In this document: positions 33,841 to 42,500 of the stretch, one piece after another
How positions within the stretch are numbered: the first letter of the stretch is position 1
Layout: each line of letters opens with the position of its first letter
Translations under genes and position numbers: made by a program
Notes under the pieces: generated by a model
Told to the model about the DNA's origin: nothing
Seen by the model: only the letters and a program-made list of their open reading frames with translations
Database searches by the model: none
NCBI GenBank assembly: GCA_025359445.1
Contig: JANYGB010000047.1
Span: forward strand, 1 to 55,833
Direction: 5' to 3'
Length of the DNA: 55,833 bases
Source of the DNA: Sphingomonadaceae bacterium
GTDB lineage: Bacteria; Pseudomonadota; Alphaproteobacteria; Sphingomonadales; Sphingomonadaceae

Positions 33841-34227
33841 GTGAAGCAGCGCGTCAGCAGTGGATCCCCGCTCGAGCCGGTGCTGGGTTTCTCGCGAGCG
33901 GTGCGGACAGGACCGCAAATCATGGTCGCCGGGACCGCACCAATCGAACCCGATGGATCGACCACGCCGGGTGATGCCGCCGCGCAAATGGAACGGTGCT
34001 GCGCGATCGTCGCTCAGGCTGTCGCCGACCTTGACGGGCGGATCGAAGACACCGTGCGAACCTGCATCTACCTGACCGACCGCGCTGATTTCGAGACGGT
34101 CGCTAGGGTTCATGGCAAATGGTTCGGAACCGCCCGCCCAGCTACGACCACGCTGATCGTATCCGGGTTCATCCGGCCCGAATGGCGTGTGGAAATCGAA
34201 GCCGAAGTGATGGAGTACCAACAATGA
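33841..34227 (+). CDS. RidA-family enamine/imine deaminase
   Basis: A 128-residue RidA/YjgF-family protein starting with GTG at 33841, four bases after mmsA. Family features are SPLEPVLGFSRAVRTG, QIMVAGTAPI, the TVRTCIYLTDRADF helix and ARPATTTLIVSGF with C-terminal EIEAEV. RidA proteins hydrolyse reactive enamines and imines from PLP enzymes. Its stop overlaps the mmsB ATG, so it is coupled to both valine genes. The subtype cannot be told; a catabolic role for a branched-chain intermediate is inferred from the operon. Confidence 0.85.
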   Translation: MKQRVSSGSPLEPVLGFSRAVRTGPQIMVAGTAPIEPDGSTTPGDAAAQMERCCAIVAQAVADLDGRIEDTVRTCIYLTDRADFETVARVHGKWFGTARPATTTLIVSGFIRPEWRVEIEAEVMEYQQ

Positions 34228-35096
34228 GCAAAATCGCCTTCATTGGCCTCGGCAACATGGGCGGCGGGATGGCTGCAAACCTGGCCAAAGCCGGGCACGA
34301 AGTGCGCGCGTTCGATCTTTCCGCCGAAGCGACGACCCGCGCACAAGGGAATGGCTGCGCTATCTTCCCAACCGTCCGCGAAGCCGTCCAAGGTGCCGCT
34401 GCGGTGGTCTCGATGCTGCCCAACGGCAAAATCGTCGAGAGTGTCTACACCGGCGAGGTGATCGGCCACGCGCCCGCCGCCGCGCTGCTGCTCGATTGCT
34501 CGACCATTGACGTCGCCACGGCCCGCAAGGTTGAGGACGCGGCGCGCACGTCAGGCTACGAAATGGTCGATGCGCCGGTTTCGGGCGGGATCGCTGCGGC
34601 CAATGGCGGCACATTGACCTTTATGGTGGGCGGGAGCGGCGCAGCTTTTGCCAAGGCCGAGCCGATCCTTGCGGCGATGGGCAAGGCGGTGATCCACGCT
34701 GGCGAGCCTGGCGCGGGGCAGGCGGCCAAGATCTGCAACAACATGATCCTCGGAGCGACGATGATCGCCACCTGCGAATCCTTTGCGCTCGCCGAAAAGC
34801 TGGGGCTGGACCTGCAGACTTTCTACGATATTTCGTCGAAAGCCTCGGGCCAGTCTTGGTCAATGACGTCTTATTGCCCCGTCCCTGGCATCGGTCCGTC
34901 AAGCCCAGCGGACAATGGCTACCAAGGCGGATTCGCCGCCGCGCTGATGCTCAAGGACCTCAAACTGGCGATGGAAGCCGCACAAGGTGCCGGGGCGCAG
35001 GTGCCGATGGGGGCCCGTGCTGCTGAACTCTACGCGGCCTTCACCGCGGCGGGAGGCGGCGGCACGGACTTTTCGGGGATAATCAAGACACTCTAA
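34224..35096 (+). CDS. mmsB: 3-hydroxyisobutyrate dehydrogenase
   Basis: A 290-residue NAD-dependent beta-hydroxyacid dehydrogenase. It has the Rossmann motif IAFIGLGNMGGGMAANL, DAPVSGGIAAANGGTLTFMVGG, catalytic Lys in GQAAKICNNMILG, and DNGYQGGFAAALMLKDLKLA. It oxidises 3-hydroxyisobutyrate to methylmalonate semialdehyde, the substrate of the mmsA product, so the operon order is enzymatically sensible. ATG 34224 overlaps the ridA stop. Confidence 0.94.
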   Translation: MSKIAFIGLGNMGGGMAANLAKAGHEVRAFDLSAEATTRAQGNGCAIFPTVREAVQGAAAVVSMLPNGKIVESVYTGEVIGHAPAAALLLDCSTIDVATARKVEDAARTSGYEMVDAPVSGGIAAANGGTLTFMVGGSGAAFAKAEPILAAMGKAVIHAGEPGAGQAAKICNNMILGATMIATCESFALAEKLGLDLQTFYDISSKASGQSWSMTSYCPVPGIGPSSPADNGYQGGFAAALMLKDLKLAMEAAQGAGAQVPMGARAAELYAAFTAAGGGGTDFSGIIKTL

Positions 35097-35186
35097 CCCG
35101 CTCATCCGTCTTCGCAGCTTTGTCCAGCGTCGCTGGGCGAGGAAATGTCTGGCTGATTTTCTGGTCATATTCGTGGCAGCTAAACT

Positions 35187-35217
35187 CAAATTGGCAGCCT
35201 TTCAAAATGCCAAATTG
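35187..35217. promoter_or_regulatory. imperfect inverted repeat upstream of galT
   Basis: CAAATTGGCA (35187-35196) and TGCCAAATTG (35208-35217) form an inverted repeat with one mismatch and an 11-base spacer, 38 bases before the galT start. It could be an operator for a sugar regulator. The remainder of the 158-base gap after mmsB shows nothing else. Confidence 0.35.
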
Positions 35218-35254
35218 CTTCCACTTACAAATCAATCGATGTCATAACCGGTCG

Positions 35255-36274
35255 ATGACTCAAACCGACATGCCGCATCGACGCCGCAATCTGCTCACCG
35301 GGGAATGGCTGCTGGTCTCGCCGCATCGCGCCAAGCGACCCTGGCAAGGCGAGGCGGCAGCACTCGCTGCACTGCGCCCGCCAACGCACGAACCATCGTG
35401 CCACCTTTGCCCGGGCAACACTCGGGCGGGCGGCGAGGTGAACCCCGACTATGCCGGAACTTTCGTCTTCGCCAACGACTTCCCGGCTTTGCTGGGTGAA
35501 GACGGCCCCGCGCAACCGATCCAAGACCCGTTTGAGACCATGCCTGCAAGCGGGGAGGCGCGGGTCATCTGCTTCGCGCCCGACCACGGCGCGACTTTGG
35601 CCCGGCTTGAGTCCAGCGAGCTTGAACGGGTTATTGCGACGTGGTGCGATCTTTCCGCTGAACTGGGCAAACGCTGGGCTCACGTCCAGCTGTTCGAAAA
35701 CAAGGGGGCAATGATGGGTGCGTCTTCACCGCACCCGCACGGGCAAGTATGGGCCAGCGATTTCATTCCCGAGCTCGTCGAGCGCGAGAACCGCCGCCAG
35801 CGCGAATGGTTCGAAGCCAAGGGAACGGTTTTATTGAGCGATGTTGCGGCAGCTGAACTGGCAGCGAGCGAGCGCGTTATCGAGGTCAACGCCCACTGGC
35901 TGGCGGTCGTCCCGCACTGGGCGGCATGGCCGTTCGAAACCCTCCTGGTTGCGCGCGGCGACGTCCGCCGAATCGAAGACTTGTCCGTCGAAGCTCGCGC
36001 GGCTTTGGCAGAAATTCTGGCGCAAGTGCTGCGCCGCTATGACGAACTGTTTGATAACGACATGCCCTACTCGATGGGCTGGCACGGCGCTCCACACGGG
36101 CTGGGCGACGATACCGCACACTGGCGCCTGCACGCCCACATCCTGCCGCCGCTGCTGCGCTCAGCGACAGTGCGCAAGCACATGGTCGGGTTTGAACTGC
36201 TGGCCGAGACCCAGCGTGACCTCACCCCTGAAAGTGCCGCAGAGCGCCTCCGTTCGGTAGTGATCACTCGGTGA
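35255..36274 (+). CDS. galT: galactose-1-phosphate uridylyltransferase
   Basis: A 339-residue HIT-superfamily enzyme exchanging UDP between UDP-glucose and galactose-1-phosphate (Leloir pathway). The active-site HPHGQVWA contains His162, and the zinc pair Cys49/Cys52 is in CHLCPGN; NPDYAGTFVFANDFPAL and GWHGAPHG are further landmarks. The ATG at 35255 is chosen over an in-frame one at 35120 because family homology begins at RRRNLLTGEW. The stop overlaps the galK GTG. No galE or galM is beside it. Confidence 0.94.
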   Translation: MTQTDMPHRRRNLLTGEWLLVSPHRAKRPWQGEAAALAALRPPTHEPSCHLCPGNTRAGGEVNPDYAGTFVFANDFPALLGEDGPAQPIQDPFETMPASGEARVICFAPDHGATLARLESSELERVIATWCDLSAELGKRWAHVQLFENKGAMMGASSPHPHGQVWASDFIPELVERENRRQREWFEAKGTVLLSDVAAAELAASERVIEVNAHWLAVVPHWAAWPFETLLVARGDVRRIEDLSVEARAALAEILAQVLRRYDELFDNDMPYSMGWHGAPHGLGDDTAHWRLHAHILPPLLRSATVRKHMVGFELLAETQRDLTPESAAERLRSVVITR

Positions 36275-37386
36275 ACCTGCTCGAACGGACCCACGCGGGT
36301 TTTGCAGCGACTTTCGGTCATCCGCCGGTCGGCGTGGCCTTCGCTCCCGGCCGGGTCAATTTGATTGGCGAGCATGTCGATTACAACGACGGGCTGGTAC
36401 TGCCAATGCCGATCTTGGCGGGCACCGCAGTCGCCTGGTCGCCGTGGGCAGAAGATCAGATCGACGCGGTGGCGCTCGATTTTGGCAATGCCCGCGACCG
36501 TTTCACCATCGGCGTTGCCCAGCCGCACCAACCAGCGGACTGGCGCTCTTATTTGCGCGGGATGGCAGGGTGTATGGCCGAACGCGGATATCGGGCGCCA
36601 GGAGCGAAGCTGGCGATTGCCGGCTCGATCCCGCGCGGATCAGGACTGTCTTCATCGGCATCGCTGTGCGTTGCAGTCGGCCGGGCATTGGCTGCGGCCA
36701 GCGGAACGCCGGCGCGCCCACCACGCGAACTTGCGCTAGCCGCCCAGGCCGCCGAGCAGGAATGGGCCGGGGTCAATTGCGGAATTATGGATCAGATGGC
36801 GATCGCGGCGGGCAACCATGGCCACGCCTTGCTCATCGATTGCCGCAACCTGTCTACGCAGCAAGTCACACTGCCATCTGACTGGGCGGTGATGATCGTG
36901 CAGTCAGGGGTGCAACGAGGATTGGTTGACGGCCACTACAACCAGCGCCGCAACGATTGCGAGGTTGCTGCTGCGGCAATCGGAGTAGCAGCACTGCGCG
37001 ATGCGACATCCGAGCAAGTCGAAGCCGCTACGCTCGGTCCGACGACGCGCGATCGCGCGCGCCATGTCGTGTCGGAAATTGCCCGGGTCGGCGCAGCAGT
37101 CGGCGCGATCGAGGCGCAAAACTTGCCGGCGCTAGGCATGATCCTGCGCGCCAGCCATGCTTCTCTCCGCGACCAGTTCGAGGTCAGCGTGCCGGCGGTT
37201 GATGCGCTTGTGCGGTGTCTCAACACGGCAATCGGCAGCAATGGCGGCGCCCGGATGACTGGCGGCGGATTTGGCGGGGCTGTCGTGGCTGTGATGCGTA
37301 GCGAAGACATTGCGCAAGTCGAAGCTGCACTGCACGATGGTTATCGGCTGCCCGATGGTTCAACGCCGCTCCTCATGCCGGCCTGA
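36271..37386 (+). CDS. galK: galactokinase
   Basis: A 371-residue GHMP kinase. The galactokinase signature PGRVNLIGEHVDYNDG is near residue 29. The ATP loop SIPRGSGLSSSAS and motif 3 GGARMTGGGFGGAVVAV are present, as is NCGIMDQMA with the catalytic Asp. It phosphorylates galactose at C1 for the galT product. Start GTG at 36271 overlaps the galT stop as GTGA. It ends ten bases from the convergent pbpC gene. Confidence 0.95.
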   Translation: MNLLERTHAGFAATFGHPPVGVAFAPGRVNLIGEHVDYNDGLVLPMPILAGTAVAWSPWAEDQIDAVALDFGNARDRFTIGVAQPHQPADWRSYLRGMAGCMAERGYRAPGAKLAIAGSIPRGSGLSSSASLCVAVGRALAAASGTPARPPRELALAAQAAEQEWAGVNCGIMDQMAIAAGNHGHALLIDCRNLSTQQVTLPSDWAVMIVQSGVQRGLVDGHYNQRRNDCEVAAAAIGVAALRDATSEQVEAATLGPTTRDRARHVVSEIARVGAAVGAIEAQNLPALGMILRASHASLRDQFEVSVPAVDALVRCLNTAIGSNGGARMTGGGFGGAVVAVMRSEDIAQVEAALHDGYRLPDGSTPLLMPA

Positions 37387-37396
37387 CACCCGGCGC

Positions 37397-39535
37397 TCAC
37401 CGCACAGAAAACCGTACCCGGTCCATAACCCGCCCGCTCGCATCGACCAGCGCGAGCAAGTGGCTGCCTTTGATCAAAGGCATTTGCGGCGCGTCCTGCG
37501 CCGGGGCGAAGCGTTTTCCATCCAGGGTTAGCGAAAGGTTTGCTGCCTCGCCGGTGATCGTGATTCCGACCGATTGGCGCGCGGGCGGGATGTCGGGATC
37601 GAAGGCGTAGACGCTGCCCGAAACCGGGTTGGCGATACGCGGGCGGCGCGCGAAGCCGGGGGCAGCGGCGAACTGGCCTTGCGCGGTGCCAGGCAGGAAC
37701 CATTCGCGCCGCGGCGGTTCGCGCAGCCCGGCGAAGTCGATTTGGTTTGGCTGGATGTCGCTTGGCCGTGCAGGTTGCCGCCCGGGCTGGCCGCGGTGCA
37801 GACCGAGCATTACATCGCGCCAAACCGGAGCTGCGCCGCTGGTGCCGGAAATAGCCCGCATCGGATCACCTTCAAGGTTGCCGACCCACACTGCGACGGT
37901 GAAGCGATCGGAATAGCCGATGCACCAGTTGTCACGCATTGCTTTCGAGGTGCCGGTCTTGGCCGCGGCCCAGAACGGTAGCCGCAGAGCTGAATCCACT
38001 CCGAATGTGCTCGCCCGCGCGCTGGAGTCCGAGAGGATATCGCCGACGATCCACGCTGCGCCAGCATCAAGCACTTGGCGCGGGGCAACCTGCGGATCGT
38101 CAGGCTTGAGCCGCAGCGGGCTAGCCAGGCCTAGGTTGGCGAGCGTCCGATAGGCGTTGGCTTGTTGCAGCAGGGTAACCTCGGCCGAGCCTAGCGCGAG
38201 CGAGAAGCCGTAGTACGAGCCGTCACCCTCCAGCCCCTCGTAGCCCAGGTCCCACAACCGGTCGCGGAAGTCCTGCACCCCGTCGAGCAGCAACGCCCGC
38301 ACCGCCGGCACGTTGAGCGAATTGGCGAGCGCCCGCCGCGCCGAAACCGGGCCCATGAATGCATTGTCGTAATTGCGCGGGACGTAAAGCCCCGAAGCGG
38401 TGTCGAGTTGCACGGGTGAATCATCGAGTATCGACGCAGCAGTGAGCCATTTGCGCTCGATCAGCTGGGCGTAGAGGTGCGGCTTCAATGTCGATCCGGC
38501 CTGCCGTAGCGCCGCTGCGCCATCGACCGAGGCAGCGGTCGAGCCCAGGCCAACTCCGCCCACGTACGCGAGCACGTTGCCGCTCTTGTTATCCAGCACC
38601 ACCACCGCGCCATCGCGGACCCGGCGCGGGCCGAGGCCTTGCAACTGATGGCGCAGCGCGTCGGTGGCGAGCGCCTGCGCCGCCGGATCAATCGTGGTGG
38701 TGACCTTCATTCCGGGAGCAGTGAGCAAGTGCGCCGCGAGGTGCGGCGCGCGCGCGGGATCATGGGTGCCCATCCGCTGTGCTCCAGCCGCACTTTCAGC
38801 CAGTGCGCCCAGCGCCGGGCAGTCGGCCGCTGGGAGTAGCCGGCAAGCCCGCGCGGCCAGCGCGGGCGGCGGCGCAGCGGGATCGCGCAGCAGCGCGGTG
38901 AGAAGCGCCGCCTCCCGCCGATCGAGCTTGTCCGGATTTTTGCCGAACAATGCCAGCGCGGCCGCGCCCACCCCTTGCGTCTCGCCGCGAAACGGTGCGA
39001 GGTTGAGATAGGCCTCGAGGATCTGGTCCTTGCTCCAGCGGTGCTCGAGCGACCAGGCGGCGCGCATTTGGCGCAATTTGTCGAACCAGCCGCGCGCTCC
39101 CGGCCTGCCGATCTCGGGCCACAGGAACGCGGCTGTCTGCATTGTGATGGTTGACGCGCCGCGGCTGCGCGCGCCGTTCACACGGCTGCGCATCGATCCC
39201 GCCATCGCCAGCCAATCGACTCCGCCGTGGCTGGCAAAACGGTGGTCTTCGGCTGCCACAACGTCGCGGCGCAGTTCCGGGCTGATCGCCGAAAGCGGGG
39301 TCCAGGCAAGCCGCCGCATCGCGAAGTCCACCCGCACCTCGTCGAGCAGTCCGCCGTCTTTGTCGTAAAGCCAAGCCTCGCTCGACTTCCAATTGTCGCT
39401 AAGCTTGGCAAATTCGGGAGCCTTGGGCGGCGACGTGCGCCAGTCGAGCGCCACGCCCGCCAGCGCCAGCACAGTCACGAGCGCGAGCAGAACCCGGTTA
39501 CGGCGGCTTCGTGGCAGGTGGGCTAGGACCCCCAC
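37397..39535 (-). CDS. pbpC: penicillin-binding protein 1C
   Basis: A 712-residue bifunctional murein synthase. One N-terminal membrane span (about residues 15-32) is followed by a GT51 transglycosylase domain with Glu96 in AAEDHRF and GASTITMQTA. A transpeptidase domain follows with GSTLKPH (nucleophile Ser about 350), NSLN and KTGTS (about 523). The C-terminal BiPBP_C-type domain has SVGITITGEAANLSLTLDG. The GTG at 39535 is used; a longer frame to 40339 is antisense-free but lies within the upstream gene. It overlaps the end of the alpha-2-macroglobulin gene by 13 bases, the usual pairing for these two. Confidence 0.93.
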   Translation of the reverse strand: MGVLAHLPRSRRNRVLLALVTVLALAGVALDWRTSPPKAPEFAKLSDNWKSSEAWLYDKDGGLLDEVRVDFAMRRLAWTPLSAISPELRRDVVAAEDHRFASHGGVDWLAMAGSMRSRVNGARSRGASTITMQTAAFLWPEIGRPGARGWFDKLRQMRAAWSLEHRWSKDQILEAYLNLAPFRGETQGVGAAALALFGKNPDKLDRREAALLTALLRDPAAPPPALAARACRLLPAADCPALGALAESAAGAQRMGTHDPARAPHLAAHLLTAPGMKVTTTIDPAAQALATDALRHQLQGLGPRRVRDGAVVVLDNKSGNVLAYVGGVGLGSTAASVDGAAALRQAGSTLKPHLYAQLIERKWLTAASILDDSPVQLDTASGLYVPRNYDNAFMGPVSARRALANSLNVPAVRALLLDGVQDFRDRLWDLGYEGLEGDGSYYGFSLALGSAEVTLLQQANAYRTLANLGLASPLRLKPDDPQVAPRQVLDAGAAWIVGDILSDSSARASTFGVDSALRLPFWAAAKTGTSKAMRDNWCIGYSDRFTVAVWVGNLEGDPMRAISGTSGAAPVWRDVMLGLHRGQPGRQPARPSDIQPNQIDFAGLREPPRREWFLPGTAQGQFAAAPGFARRPRIANPVSGSVYAFDPDIPPARQSVGITITGEAANLSLTLDGKRFAPAQDAPQMPLIKGSHLLALVDASGRVMDRVRFSVR

Positions 39536-42500
39536 ACCGTCACCGGAGCAATCGGAAACTGCCCGCGAATCTCGGGCGCGTACATCGCCTCGACCCGCGC
39601 CGGGGGCAGCGCGAAGGTGCCTGCCGTGTTGAGCCGCAGCGTGTATTCGAGCACCGTCGTGCCGCGCGGCAGCCAATCGAAGAACGCCTGCCACGACCCG
39701 CGTGAGCTTTGCACGTAGGCCGGCCACGCACCTTCGCTGGTTTGGCCAGACTGCAATTGCTGCGATTGCCCGCCGAGCGATGACATGACTACCGCGCCCG
39801 GCGGCAGCGGATCGGACAGCGCGACCCAGGTCCGTTCGGCGCTCGCCTCGATCGTCAGCCGGACCCGCACCACATCGCCTTGCGAGAGCTTGCCCGGCAT
39901 CTTGGCCGAGACCACCGTAAGGCTGCGCGTCAGCTTGTACCCGGCATTGAGCGGTGCAGTCAGCGGCACCGCAGCGTGGACTGACACCGTCGCCCATGGC
40001 CCTGCCCCGCCGCTTTGCGACAAGGTCAGCGGCCCATCGATCAGCGGCAATTGCACCGGCGCGATTGGCGCGAGGCGCGGCCAGCTCAGGTCGAACACCG
40101 CGGTGCCCAGGGCCAGATGCGTGGTCCCGGCAATCGCGGAGGCCGGGTACTTGGCGGCAAAGCGCCGCGCAACCAGCGCACCCCAGGCATTGGCCGGGGT
40201 TGTATCCCAGTGCCCGCGCAACTGCCGCGCCGAAACGCCGACCATCATGCGGGGCATTTCGGCCGACCAACCGGGTTTGCCGAGCACGGCATCGAGCGCC
40301 TTGATCGCCATCTCGTCGCCGCTGGTCATCATCCACCACGGCGCATTGTTGCGGTCCGACAAGTCGAGGCGGGTGCCTTCGTAAGTCAACCGCTTGCGCA
40401 GTTCGCCCTCGGCAGCAGTGCGGAGCAGGCTGGCGCGCGGCGCACCGGGCAGACGATCGAGCGCAACTATCCAGTCAGCCAGCGCCGAAGTCGGCATATC
40501 GGCCGGGACCATGTCGATCTTGGCAACCAGACCCGGCTGCGCGGCCCCGGCGCGGGCGAGCGCGCTCAGCGCGGCTATTTTCACAAGGCGCTCGTCGGCA
40601 GCGTAGCTGCGGCTGCGTTCGATCCGCCCTTCGACTACGCCCTGCAGTGCGGCAACCATCTTGGCCCGCGCGGCGTCCGGAATGGGCAGCCCGGCAGCGC
40701 TGGTGACGGCGAGGACATAAGCTGTGAGCTCGCTCGATCCGCGCATTTGCGCGTCGGGCCAATAACGCACTAGCCCGTCACTATCGAGGTAAGTCGGCAA
40801 GGCCGCTGCCAGCGACGTCCACGCAACGCCATCGCCAGCCACCACGATGCGCGAGAGGCGCTGTTCGAAGCAATCGTAGGGATAGGCGGTCATGTAAGCC
40901 TGCACCCCGCCCAGCGGCGAGGCGAGCGTATCGCTGAGATCGACCGTGACATAGCCGCCCGGCAGCGCGCCAAACGGCGTCGCGATCACCGGCGCGGGAT
41001 CGCCGACGCGGAGCAAGCTCGCCGCCCAGACTTCGATCGGGATCGCCGGAATTACTTCCTGCGTTGCGGTCAGCGTGTCGCTGGCTTTGCCGTCGCTGCT
41101 GCGCGCCTTGACGGTCCATTTCAGCACACCCGGCGCGGGCGGCGCATTGAGGCCCCAGCGTACTTGTCCCGCCCCGCCAGCGGGTAACGTGATGGTGAGC
41201 GGCCCGGCCTTGGCAACGGCGGGTTCGATCAGCGGCTCGGCAGTGATCTTCATCGCATGGTCGGACGAATTGCGCAGTGTGAACACTGCGTCGTAGTGAT
41301 CGCCGGTGCGGACCAAAGTGGGTAGACCCGAATAGAGCGAAAGGTCCTGCGCGGTGCGGATGGTGGTCTCACCGGTACCGAATAGCTGTGCGCCGTCGGT
41401 CGCCACTGCGACCAGCTTGAAGCTCGACAGCGCATCGGACAGCGGCACCGCCACCTGCGCCTCGCCTTTGGTATCTAGCGTCACGTGACCTTGCCAGAGC
41501 AGCACTGGCTTGAAGTTCTCACGGTTGACACCCGAGGCATCACCCGCGCCGCCGCCGCCGCCCGCCGCCACGGCTTTTTTGCCGTAATGCCGCTTGCCGA
41601 CAACCTGCATCTGCGCGGTCGAGGTGGCAACCTCGAGGTTGCGCTCGCCCATCATCGCTTTGAGCAAGTCCCAACTGTGGTTGGGCATCAAGGTCAACAG
41701 CGCTTCATCGACTGCAACGAAAGCCACATCGGCGCTGCTCGCCGGGCGGCCATCAGGGCCTTTGACTGCGACCGTGACATTGGCGGTGTCGCGCACGCCG
41801 TATTTCGCCCGGTCGGGCTTAAGCGCGACCGCTAGTTGATGCCCTTCCCAGCCGACCTTGATCTTGGCAAGCCCGATCCGGTAGCTGGGTTTGCCCAGAT
41901 CGACTGTCGCGGTTGGGCTTGCGGCGTCCTGGCTGAAGAACGGCAGGTTCCAGTCACGCGCCAGTTCGGATAGCCACAGGCTGCCACCTTTGACGCGCCC
42001 GCGCACTGCCATAACCGAGACATAGACATTGGGCGCATAATTTGCGGGCAGCTTGACCTCGACCACCGGGTCCGCGCCCGACAGCTTGGTCACGAAGCTC
42101 GACAGCACGCCTTCGCGCTCGACCGTGACCAATGCTTCGGCGGCACGGAACGGCATGCGCACCTGGAAGCGCGCGGTATCGCCGGCTTTGTATTCCAGCT
42201 TTTCAGGGATCAGGTCCATCCGGTCGCCATTATCGCCGCCGAACCACCAATCGTCCTTGCCCGCGAGCCAGACCGATTGGACCGCGCGGCTTTCGCGGCC
42301 CTGATCGTCCGTGGCACGGGCGATCATCGTGATCTCGCCCGAAATCCCCGGCGCAAGTTTGCAACTGGCGCGCCCGGTCTGATCGGTGCGTGCGAGGCAG
42401 CCGCCCGGCAGCTTGGTGACCTTTTCCTGGTTATCGTAAGCATAGAATCCGCCGATCAACCGGCGCCGAGCGGTCAGGATCTCGCGCGAGTAAAGGTCGA

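Noticed and set aside
39536..40339. PBP1C extension to 980 residues
   Set aside because: The added part is an alternative frame of the macroglobulin gene and precedes the membrane anchor, where PBP1C should begin.
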